A stretch of 64,000 nt of DNA from Melampsora larici-populina 98AG31. Taxonomy: Eukaryota; Basidiomycota; Pucciniomycetes; Pucciniales; Melampsoraceae. The translations under genes were made by a program, and so were the position numbers. Below are positions 22,428 to 32,431 of this stretch, in pieces (within the stretch, counting starts at the first letter, position 1; each line of letters starts with the position of its first letter). The notes beneath the pieces were generated by a model that had not been told where the DNA came from, made no database searches, and worked only from the letters and a program-made list of their open reading frames with translations. Location: positions 62,001-126,000 of the forward strand of contig NW_006768844.1 in the NCBI RefSeq assembly GCF_000204055.1. The letters are read 5' to 3'.

Positions 22428-24174
22428 ATGAATAGCTTAAATCATCATCTTGCACCTGCTCTACCCAACTGTGATCAAGCCGAACTAGTAGACCAAGTTT
22501 TTGACATTGACACAATACTCCAAGAAGCATGTGAAACCAAAACCTCATCACCGGACTTACTTCAACTTTTGAAAAACAAGCACAACATCGACTTAACCCC
22601 AAGGCAGCTAAAGTATTGCTTGAGCAAGCTGGATTTGCATACCTACCAACATGTACATTACACAGATGAAAAAAAGTCAGAAATCATTGGCCAAGTCAAA
22701 CTCTGTCCACAGTGCCCATGAAGGGCGCCCTAGACGTCGGGGGCCTTCAAGAGTACAAAGGCAAGCCTTTGTACTTGTTGGAGCCCCTGACGTCGGGGGC
22801 TCTCTCCATGGGCACTGTGGTCATACCCGCGGCCTACAAAAAAAAGAAGTAGTCAGTTACATTCAACGTGTTTGTAAGATACCTGAATTCACCAGCAACA
22901 AACTCAAAACACTATGTCAAGAGATGGGGTTGAACTGGCGAAAAGATGATATTGGATTAGGGTTGACATCTATGCAAGAAGTTAAAGATCAAATGTCATT
23001 AGAGGTAGAAGGATCCCATGCAACAGCTGGTATCAGATCAATGCAGAAAGGGTTTGCAATAGACCATGGTCTTAAGATTAATTGTAACACAGTTTATTCT
23101 ATGATGAAAGAACTATATCCAGAGGGCCTTGAAGAAAGACACCGCCGTAAACTACACCGCTGTTTGTATGATGTTCCTGGTCCTAATTCTGTCTGGTCTA
23201 TGGATGGTCACGACAAGTTGAAGCCTTTTGGCATATGTATCTACGGTGCTATTGATTCATGGAGTCAAAAGGTTTTGAAACTTCATGTGGCAACAAACAA
23301 TAATGATCCTCGAAGAATCGGCGTTCAATTCTTACAAACAGTTGAAGATATGGGAGTTTGCCCTCAAAAGGTGACTACTGACAAAGGATCAGAAACCGGT
23401 GACATTGCAACTTTCCAAATCACTTTTCTTCATATCATTGGCGGGTTAGATTGGGATGAAGCCAAAGGAAGACACCGATTCACAACATCTCAGCACAATC
23501 AAAGAATTGAACAGCTATGGGGACAATTGATGATACAAAAAAACATAACAATTCGTGACTTTATTATAAATGCAATGTTTGAAGGGATATATGACCCTAA
23601 ACAAGCTATCCAGAAGTACGTAAAATTCTCATCTAAATATTTCCACTTAACCCATGATTTTTATTATAATTTTTATTGCTTCTATAGGGCTTTGTTCTTA
23701 CACTTATTTGTAAGGCTTGTTCAAAGAATATTAGACTCCTTCATTCTGGAACGTAACTTCAACCGTATCGCCAAACAAAAGCATTCTCTTGTTCCCACAG
23801 GTGTTTCACCTGAAGTCTGTCATTACGCCCCTGAACAGTATGATGGGACTGAAGGCAGGCTACAGGTTCCTAAAGAATTTGTACAAAATATGATAGCACA
23901 TTATTACCCTGATGAAGAAACATTATTTCAAATAACTCCCCCCATATTTGCTTCCACAGTCTCAAACATAATTCAAAAGCTAGGTTTTATTGAATCCAAG
24001 ATCACTCTAAACAATGTATGGGCAGTATTTACAGCAGTTCTGGAAATAATTAAGTATATGAATGTAGATTTAGATGAATTTCCTGAAGGAGTTTTGAATT
24101 CTGATGGAGAATATGAGGAGTACAACAGAGATGAAAGATTCAGAGTTGCTGGTGATGCAGAAGATCAAGTTTGA
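22428..24174 (+). CDS. Integrase-core (DDE) protein of a mobile element, with an insertion
   Basis: Retroviral-integrase-fold recombinase; the set of motifs matches the eukaryotic 'integrase core domain' proteins of fungi and animals. It begins at ATG 22428 with a helical N-terminus (LLKNKHNIDLTPRQLKYCLS). Catalytic Asp lies in SVWSMDGHDKLKPFG (codon 23203), Asp in VTTDKGSETGD (23380) and Glu in HNQRIEQLWGQ (23509). An in-frame intron fits 23616-23687 (GTACGT...CTATAG, 72 nt), which removes a Tyr/Phe-rich stretch and joins AIQK to ALFLHLF. A 112-bp element (22708-22819) interrupts the N-terminal part. The catalytic triad is intact. Whether it transposes or is domesticated is unknown, and terminal repeats were not found. 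Confidence 0.75.
22708..22819. mobile_element. 112-bp GC-rich insertion in the integrase-like gene
   Basis: Ends CACAGTGCCCATG and its complement, flanked by GTC (22705-22707 and 22820-22822). The interior has inverted GACGTCGGGGGC copies and CAAAGGCAAGCCTTTG, giving a near-complete hairpin. CACxG-like termini and a 3-bp TSD suggest CACTA-type. Removing it with one TSD copy gives a continuous frame (VKLC joined to HTRGLQ). Confidence 0.8.
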
Positions 24175-24471
24175 AATTTGGGACTTCCTGATGGAATTTT
24201 ATTTGTATATATCTGTTCTATCAATAAGGTCACAATTCTCAGTTTTTTATTGATTGAAGCAAGTGACATTGGGTTTATTTTATGATATAAGAGAGTAAAT
24301 TTAAAATTCAAATTTAGGAAAGAAAGATCTAATATTGATTGTAATTTTTTGTTTGAGTTTGGGTAGATCAAGATCTTAGTGATTTTTTGAAATTAAAGAA
24401 ACAAGAATTGGATCAAACTTGATGGTGAATTCTTTGGGTGAAAAATGATAAAAACAATTCCAAGTAGGAGT
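24175..24471. other. Intergenic between convergent genes
   Basis: AT-rich; 3' flanks of the integrase-like gene and of the alpha-kinase. Nothing else seen. Confidence 0.5.
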
Positions 24472-25531
24472 TTATGTAGAAAGGGTACGGGCACCACACA
24501 GCAATTCCCACAAGCGCTCAGCATCAGAGTCAAGCACAGGGAACTCACTCCCCGTACCTGCTACCACCATGCCATTCACAACCTTAGGGTATCTAGCACT
24601 TCGAGGATCTGGGAGGCCAAGTTTTTTACACAAAAAGTTACATTTAGCCGTGAGACAAAATCCAATCAGGCCAAGCCGGTCGGTGTTTCCCATAGTCCAC
24701 GGATATCTGTCACAGGTCAAGTTAGAGGATAGCACACAAGAAATGCATGATGTCAAAGAACACATACTCTTCATCAATGATCGCAATGTCTGTGAGAAGA
24801 CCTTCTTCATTTCCTTGAAGGTCTGCAATCATCCATCTACCATGATTGTCATGATATGTTTTATGTGATAGCGTGTGCATAATTTGATAGATGGTCTTGT
24901 TTTCCTTTTCCTCATCGATTGAAAAGAATAGATTACCAAAGAATTTGACAAATTTCCCTTTGATCTTCTCCTCAAATAAATAAATCTCCTTTGGACCAGG
25001 ATCATCTGTGTGTCCTTGATGTACAATGAAATTCTTGACAAGCTTAACAAAAGAGATCAATCTAAGCAATATATTCAGAAAGTTCCACAAAAAAAAACTC
25101 ACTCATATTTAATCACAATGATTGCGTACATCATATGGAATATTGCCCAAGTTGGCCTCAATTGCCATCTTGAACATATTGATGCTTCTTTCTGCTTCAA
25201 GATAGCGCTGAGCCAAAGCTTGATAGCTTTCAAGAGTCATATTTGCATCCAATTCCTGCTTGGCAACCATCTCTTGAGCTCGGCCATCAATCAAGACCTT
25301 TGCTTCATAGCAATTCATGAAAGCCCCGGACCCAATGAAAGCAGAACGATCAACGGAATAAACTACCTCTGATTTTTCAAAGGTAAGCTGCTCAATTGCA
25401 TGCAGATTTATATTATTTGAGTCCAAATCCTTTGTAATGATTGTAAGCATTGAACCCGATTTCCAGCTAGGACTTAAACGGTTCCGAGCCTTTGTGAAAA
25501 TAGGAAGAGTTCCTCTGCCGAGCAATCGCAT
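24472..25531 (-). CDS. Alpha-kinase (atypical protein kinase)
   Basis: Atypical Ser/Thr kinase of the MHCK/eEF2K fold. Exons 25531-25130, 25042-24768 and 24706-24472 give a 303-residue frame without stops. Motifs: nucleotide loop IGSGAFMNCYEAKV (66-79), catalytic Lys91 in EMVAK, FVKFFGN, IYQIMHTLSH (His194), the DLQG loop (208-211) and TDIAIIDEEYPWTMGNT (218-234). The zinc module normally reads HxCNxxC; here it reads AKCNFLC (246-252), so the first His is Ala while both Cys remain. Rust fungi carry many such genes, often short and lineage-specific; function is unknown. The start is uncertain because the frame is open upstream of 25531, and the 302-residue gene upstream may have been part of the same unit. 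Confidence 0.85.
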
Positions 25532-25628
25532 GATTCCTAAGTCGGAAAATCCAACTTTACCACCCGCTAGATTTTGATGATCAAAGTCAATTCAACTGTG
25601 TGTTTTAGAGGTACTTGGGTTCAAAGTG

Positions 25629-26673
25629 TTACTCAAGAGAATCATCAATAAGCTTGTTCATAACTTGATGAAGTGGTTTAGGACACAAAATATCAACACA
25701 ATCATCAATGACTTGGCTGAAGGTCTGAGTTGCTTTTGATAGTACAGTCGGAGGTGATGTCTGAGTCTCGATAGATTGCATGTTAGATTTAGGACGTTTT
25801 ACATTCAAGGCTCTTTTTGGACGAGGTGTATAGTCTTCAAATCAAAACCAAGACATGCAGTTAGAGAATTCACTAAAAGAAAATTTTAAAAAGACCTCGC
25901 TCACCAAGATCATCAATTGAGTTGGAGTTGTTTGATTCTTGCAGAACTACTGAGGATTCTGAATCCGAAGAAATAGCAGCTGAAGACTTATGAACAGATT
26001 TTCCTATACAAGTAAAATCAGATGGGAATGATCAAGATAGGCTTTGGAGATTGAAGTTGAAGAACTCACTTTTCATAGAATGTGATCGTAGTGACATGCT
26101 TTGTGGACAAGCAGAAGACTGACGTGGCAAGTCCAGGACCTCATCTGCAACATTTCTCTTGCCTGTTGATGTCAAATATTGATTTGCATCATAAATTAAC
26201 ACAAACTTCTCGCAAGCACGTCCAGAAGTCAACCTGCAACAAAGGTAATTTTTGGTAATCCGTTTAGGTAAACAGTTACCCCTGCCTAATCCGCCTAGGT
26301 AGTACCAGTCTTTATAATAAGGTGGTAGGCTATGAAGTTCAAGCTCAAATACTTGTTGAGGTGAGGGAAAAGTTGGATGATCTCTAAAGTAATCACAGAC
26401 CTCGGTAGTCAAATCAAGCATCCAATGTGTCTTTGAGAGATCATAATCAAAGCTTGAACCAATTAATTCAGTTTCAACAAGTTCAGAATTAAGAATATAA
26501 GCAAGGTTGATCTTTATAAATCCAGTGGTTTTTTGTTGCTTTGATTCCGATCCTCTCTTCATCTTTGATCTTGCAGATCCTCTGGCTTCAGGATTGGATG
26601 GGTATGGAACAGCTCCCTTTCGATAATTAGAAACTAGCACATCAGCGGTGGGCGCCGCTTCCAAAATTTCCAA
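25629..26673 (-). CDS. Unknown protein upstream of the alpha-kinase
   Basis: Exons 26673-26070, 26003-25905 and 25834-25629 keep one frame for 302 residues and end at TAA 25631-25629. Introns are flanked by GTGAG...ATAG and GTGAG...GAAG. There is a basic patch near residues 35-50 and a segment KTHWMLDLTTEVCDYFRDH; the C-terminal part is Ser-rich. No domain was recognised. It lies about 100 bp upstream of, and in the same orientation as, the alpha-kinase. Rust alpha-kinases often have long N-terminal extensions, so this may be the N-terminus of one gene now separated by a stop. That is inference. Confidence 0.5.
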
Positions 26674-28260
26674 TTATGTGGATGGCATCTGTTCTCTTCT
26701 ATGTAGTGCAAGACCCATCATGATTGATCTTATAATGTCTGTTCAAAAGATTGCTTTGACTCAATTTAAATGAATCAGCAAAGATTGAGTTCAATGATTG
26801 ATTTCATTTGGCTGTTGGACTGTCTAGCTTAATATATGTCAATATCAATGAGTGACTTTGGAAGCCACAAAACCTCACTGACCAATATTCACTACCACAA
26901 ATATCAACAATTGTGGAGTGTAGATAGATCTACACACTCAACACAACTTTTGACAGAACACCAGAAATGATGTATTACCCATGTGAGAGACAGTCCTGCC
27001 TGAGCTTATGTACCCTGGTATGACTTACAGTACTAAGCTACATGCATTTTATCAATGAATCAGGACTTGCATCCCAAAATGAATGAGACTTCAATATGAA
27101 GCTTTATATTTTCTCTTAAAAATAGAAGAAGAAGTTACCTAAGAAAAAAGTGAATTTACTTTCATTGTGATAAAGTTTGGATTGATACAGTCAAATTGAA
27201 GGCACCTATCCCCATAGGTGTTGAGTAACAAGGATCTCAAACATCATATGTTGATGCTCTAACCTCTAAACCTACTTCCCTGGTATGCTCTACTGCTACA
27301 TCATCTCTGCTTCAGTCTTCAATCAAGACTTCTAAGAATTCCCATTAATAAATCCTTTCCCTTTTGTTTCCTTGATATACTTATGAAGGCAACTTGAACA
27401 ATACTCAACTTCAATTTTCTAATTAATCACTGTGAATTATAGGATGTGCTCTGGAACTTCAATGGGTTCACATGCTGTGAGTCAGCTCATAGTTCAATGG
27501 ACACCTCATTTGCAATTACTTCCTATTTATATGAATGGTGTTGGCTTGATTTGCTTAGACTTGGTTTCAGAATGAAAAATACAACCATGATGAAAAAAAA
27601 TCAAAGCCAATTCAGCTTTGCTTTAATGATCATAAGTTCCACGGCCATGTACTCTTCTTGTATTTGGGTGATATCCTGATCTAATCCAGCGGAAAAAACT
27701 ATACACTTATAGTACACCCATCCATTGGTCTATACGAAAAGATCTGAATCAATTTTCAATTCAATCTGATCTAGAAAAATGAATAATCCTTACGAAATTA
27801 AAATAGGTAAGAGTCCATTGTAAGTCTTAATTGATTTGATTGCCATCATTGCCTATTCGATCAATCAGAAAAGTTTATAGATGACAATTCAAGTGAATTG
27901 CCTCAAGAAAGGTAACCGAGTAACGGTGAACTACAGATCAAAATGAAGCTTTGATTGTCAGTAGCTCCAGTTCAAGTCTTGAGATTGATCTTCAATAATT
28001 CTTTGTGAACTGGATTGAATCGTTGTACAATTCTTCGTGATCTCGATCAAATCATTGGACAATTCTTTGTGAACTTGATTGAATCCTTCTGCACTTGATA
28101 TTGCTAATCTTTAACTATATGATGATAAATTAAATACTTCTGAATTTGTTGTGACTTTTGGATTTGCTCTTGAGAATCTGATTGAATTACTTTAGCTGGT
28201 CAAGTAAACATCCTTCTTGATTGGTGAAATAGCTGAACTTCTTTAATCAAAGAATCAGCA
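26674..28260. other. Gene-poor region, possibly 5' flank and decayed sequence
   Basis: No supported gene. A short imperfect repeat of ATTCTTTGTGAACT.GATTGAATC type lies at 27993-28090. A 77-codon frame at 27446-27679 has no recognisable motif. Confidence 0.4.
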
Positions 28261-29497
28261 TGAAAGGAATGTCAAAAAGGGAAAACACACAATCTCGAGT
28301 AACCATCACGACCTTGACAACTATTAGATTGAGCAATAACCACAAATTGATTCAAATGTTCTTTTAAATTAGTAGAAGTGGGGAAATTGTGAACTGGCTG
28401 ACCTTCTGACATACAGACTTGTCATTGTCTTGCATTACAGACTCTCCAATTCTTTGTACCCCTTTGCCCCGTTGCCCATTAGCTCTTTATCTAAGATCTT
28501 GCACATTGCGACTTGAAAGTTTAAAGATACATAAGATCTGCTGGTGTAATCTTGGGCTGTGCCAGCCTGGGAACCATGGAAGCTGACGACTTTCTTCTAA
28601 CAAAATTGCACAGGGAAGGTTTTGGTCAAAAGTATTACACTACACTTTATCAAGAAGAGGTTCAAACCTACAATTCCCTGACAAAGTCTTGACCTGAGTC
28701 CGGAAGGTCAGCAGACTGATTGCTGGGCTTGAAGTTTCCATTGAGTGTTGGAAATTTTGGGGAGGTGGAGAGACAAAGTAAGACCATAGGATGTCAAGCG
28801 AGATAAGCAAAGCGAGAGAGGGGACAAAGAGTTCTGAAATAGTATAGGACATGATTGAAGTGTAGTTTGAGCTGTTCAAAATCGAAATCAAAACATCCAT
28901 TTGATTCCAGAATCCAAACGGCAGTCGAACTCAAACACTGATACACTCTATCTTGGCTTTTACTGTGATGCGCTTGATAGTCCGGTCACTCCTTTGCCCT
29001 GTCCTTCAAGGAGACATGATTTCCTCAAATCAACTCATGAGAATCATATAGAGGAAACAAACACATATGACTGAAGGTTATTATATGAAGGCTCCTTATA
29101 ACAACTTTACAGGCTTGTCTTGTATCAGGTGTAATGATAATAGCTTGATGTACACAAACAACGTGTTCTAAACTTGCTACACCTTGTGTGAATTGTTTTC
29201 TATATCAGTCAAGCCAAGCATTACTTTAAGATGATCTTCTTGAAGCTATTGTCAGACTGAGGATTGGATGATTTGATGAATTGCCAGGCTGAGGGTTGGA
29301 TTATTTGATGGACTGTTAGAAGAAATGTTGATGACAGTGATGGCCTTGACTATTGACTCGAGAGCCGTCGTGGTTGGGAGGAAAAAATATGTGTGATCTG
29401 AGGGTAATGATGAGTAAGTAATATAGGTAGAACACGTCAGAGTGATATTAAATGGCTTGGACGCAAAAACCCTGAAATCATAGTAGGGATTGAGAGT
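28261..29497. other. Gene-poor region with a minus-strand protein-like frame
   Basis: The minus strand at about 28415-28280 reads NFPTSTNLKEHLNQFVVIA in a short open frame with no recognised family. A second frame at 28900-28640 is hydrophobic and unassigned. The rest shows nothing. Confidence 0.3.
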
Positions 29498-30068
29498 TTA
29501 ATCGAGTTTTGCCACCGAACGTGGTTTACCTATAACTTGAATGATTTGCAGTTGACATTGGCAAGATTGAAGCTCATTAGCCTGTGCAATTGCTCTTTGA
29601 ACACTATTCTCAACTTGCATTCCATAATGAGCTGAGGCGGGTGTAGCCGTGTTGAGTGCAAGAGGTGCCAATGTGTGAGAGCTTGAATGAAGTGAAGATC
29701 TGGAATGGATCAAAGGTTGATAACTTGAGGTGATAGATGTCTTGGATGGTGAGATAAAGCAGTGTTGAGAACTGAGATTGTTTGGCAACATGATTGATTT
29801 AGCTGGTGATAGACAAGATGCTGGATTGAGATCTGGCCCAGAGGCTTGATTAAGAAACGCAACTGCCTCTGGATTTTTCTTGCATCAACCACACAATCAA
29901 GTGTTGAGGACCTCAAAAAGGTACCATTTTGTTGATGCCGGTTGGGTTGTGCTTATTCCATTGACATGGGTCACAAATCAGTCGAGTCGTATTTCTACCT
30001 GGGTAATCTTCACCACAACAACGACATAGAGGAGAATCAAGATCGGGATTAGGTATACTTGGAGCCAT
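29498..30068 (-). pseudogene. Fragment with a CxxC zinc-ribbon-like motif
   Basis: ATG 30068 opens a 51-codon frame containing LCRCCGEDYPGRNTTRLICDPC, a paired-cysteine motif, and stops at 29915-29913. In another frame, 29791-29498 continues with a Ser/Thr-rich stretch and RAIAQANELQSCQCQLQ. The order of paired Cys, Ser-rich region and helical QANELQ resembles the N-terminal regions of some rust alpha-kinase proteins, but no kinase domain follows. Treated as a broken or partial gene; family assignment is weak. Confidence 0.3.
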
Positions 30069-30283
30069 TGTTAGAAAATGAAGCAAAGATGATCAATTGA
30101 ACTAAGTATTTAGAGAAAGTTGATCAGAAAACAAACTCCCAAAAAATGAAGACACATCATTAATTTCAAGCGGTACAAGGTGGTCTGTGTTGCAAACCAG
30201 ACACATAGATGGATCACGCCTCAAGGCTTGTAAGAGGTGGGCAGTGATCAAGAGTATATAATCAGAAGTGCGTGTGGGAATGG

Positions 30284-30673
30284 ATAACAATACATCATTC
30301 TCATTGCTGAACAAAATGGTGATCTGTGCACAAAATTGGTGTTGTGGTGAGGGCGTGTAACTGTGGGTAAAGGGTACATTGTGTAGTGACTAACAAGCTN
30401 NNNNNNNNNNNNNNNNNNNNNNNNNNNNNNNNNNNNNNNNNNNNNNNNNNNNNNNNNNNNNNNNNNNNNNNNNNNNNNNNNNNNNNNNNNNNNNNNNNNA
30501 CGAAGTGCCGACCCACAAAACTCAAAACCCCAAACCTCAAAACCGGTACAGACTGTACAGCTTGTTACTCAATACACAACTTACCCTTTACCCACAGTTG
30601 CAGACCCTCACCACAAAACCAATTTTGTGCACAGATCAACATTTTGTTTAGCAATGAAAATGATGTGTTGTTA
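30284..30673. repeat. Inverted repeat around the assembly gap
   Basis: 30284-30398 and 30566-30673 are reverse complements with about 90% identity by eye (GTACAAAATGG-type ends, CTTTACCCACAGTT inside). The 100-N gap (30400-30499) and a copy of the AAACCCCAAACCTCAAA block lie in the loop. A hairpin probably stopped the assembly. Confidence 0.75.
30400..30499. other. Assembly gap (100 N)
   Basis: A run of exactly 100 N, the conventional length for a gap of unknown size. Confidence 0.95.
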
Positions 30674-30746
30674 TTCACGTGGTGGGCGTGGCGTGAAAAG
30701 AGCACCCACTGAGGCTGGATTTGGGGTGGCGCACCCTAGTTATATA

Positions 30747-30970
30747 TATGAGTCATACACAGATTACAAACGTCAGATTAGTTTGTGATCACAGAAAGAA
30801 AGAACTTCGAATAGATCATGTTTAATATTTCGCAATATTTACTAACAAGTATAATCAAGAGAAATATAGAAAAATAGAATGAAGAAGTGAAAGACGTACC
30901 TATGAGTCATACACAGATTACAAACGTCAGATTAGTTTGTGATCACAGAAAGAAAGAACTTCGAATAGAT
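30747..30970. repeat. Identical 70-bp direct repeat, 154 bp apart
   Basis: 30747-30816 and 30901-30970 are identical (TATGAGTCATACACAGATTA to TTCGAATAGAT). This looks like a tandem duplication of about 154 bp, or part of a long terminal repeat. No retrotransposon genes accompany it. Confidence 0.75.
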
Positions 30971-31385
30971 GAAGTTCTAACTTTAGTGTAGACTCATAGA
31001 CTATAAGTAGTAGAAAAATAACACTGATGAGATACGAGAGTTAAACATCAAGCATGTAAACATATCAAATATGTAGAGATGGTTCATCACGCAGGATGGT
31101 CAGACACGACAGTAACATGAGAAAAGAAAGAGAAACATAACAACAGAGAAAACATCACGCAGGATGAGCATACATAACTAAGAGCTATTTGATAACATTA
31201 CATGTGAGATAATGACCAACTAACAATATAACTAGGCTAATGGGCCACGTGAAGCAAGATAGCTTCCTACAAACCACCTCACTTTTCCCTAATTAACGCC
31301 TTCGGAAGACTTTCAAAGTTAATCAATTCCATCCTAACTTTGAACACTGTAAAGTTTACACCAACACATCATCAAGATGCACCGA
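30971..31385. other. Non-coding, LTR-like composition
   Basis: Contains two copies of CATCACGCAGGATG (about 31086 and 31151) and no gene. It could be a solo LTR remnant; ends were not defined. Confidence 0.35.
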
Positions 31386-31800
31386 CTGGATTCCACCAAC
31401 TTCGGCATTTGGGAAGCGATGGACTGCGTTCTACATGTCAGCTGATCAAAACAGCTCCAAACACCACCGCCTTGCAAAATGTCAGCACTGCCAGGAGACA
31501 ATGGACGGAAAACCAAATAAACTGGCTGATCATATGATCCACAAATGTTGATCAATCTCAATCTCACAAAAGTCCAAATACAAACAGTTGATGATTGCCA
31601 AGGATTATGCAGCAAATGGTATTTCCGCTCTACCACCATCTGTCTCCACAGCTGCTATGAAAGATATCTCTGTTGTTCCAGATGATAAGATTGTTCACAA
31701 CTTTGGTATAAAGCAATTTTTCATGCCTTAGTCACCTGATAAGATAGCAAAACTTGATGAAGAGATTCTCAAAGCCCTCATCACAAGCAAAGTAGCCTTC
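31386..31800 (+). pseudogene. hAT transposase N-terminal fragment (BED finger)
   Basis: One frame reads WTAFYMSADQ...LAKCQHCQETMDG...LADHMIHKC, a BED-type zinc finger (C-x2-C...H-x4-C), ending at TGA. It continues after stops with SPDKIAKLDEEILKALITSK and VAFRF, typical of the segment after the BED finger in hAT transposases. The homology stops near 31800, where SANT-type accessory sequence begins, so two unrelated transposon genes are joined here. Confidence 0.65.
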
Positions 31801-32431
31801 AGATTTCTTCACACCAAAGTACAAATCCTTTAGAAACAAAGGGTTTCCTAATTATGAGCTCATGAAGCAGCTTGAGCATGGCCGGAATGCGGATGACACA
31901 ATGGTTCGAGGCAGTCGAGTCGCCAAGAAGACACAAAGAAAGTCCAACAAGCTCACTGCGGAGGAGATGGCTTTAGATGATGAAGGCAATGAGGCTGATG
32001 GTAACAACAGTGAACTACCACAATTGAACCTATGCACAGGGACTGGAGGTATGAATTTCTCTACAATAATCCTCTATGTTCTTGTTTTTATCACTTTAAT
32101 ATCATTTTCACTTTAATTTGATTTTATCTATCATTCCTATAGCTCACTTAGCAGATCCTGCAATCAATAGACCAATCACACTGGTAGTATTGCCTTCTTC
32201 CCCAGCCCCTCCAACTCACGCTCACACCCGGCCCATTTTTCAGGGCTCAGGGCATGGCTAGGGCCATGGCCTGCACCCGGCATGGCCTGCCATGGTCAGG
32301 CCTTGGCTAGACAGGGCTTTCCCACGGTGTCACGCTGAAGCCCCAAGTGGACAGTGAGGCCATAGATTAATCATACCATTAGTAGGCTTGACACGTCAGG
32401 ACACAAACCACTATCAACTCACACTGAAAAC

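Noticed and set aside
23616..23687. Treating the Tyr/Phe-rich stretch in the integrase-like protein as a membrane segment
   Set aside because: It coincides with a 72-nt GT-AG intron that keeps the frame and joins family-typical sequence.
30747..31330. A solo LTR of a Copia or Gypsy retrotransposon
   Set aside because: Composition fits, but TG...CA ends with a 5-bp duplication were not found, and no pol genes are nearby.
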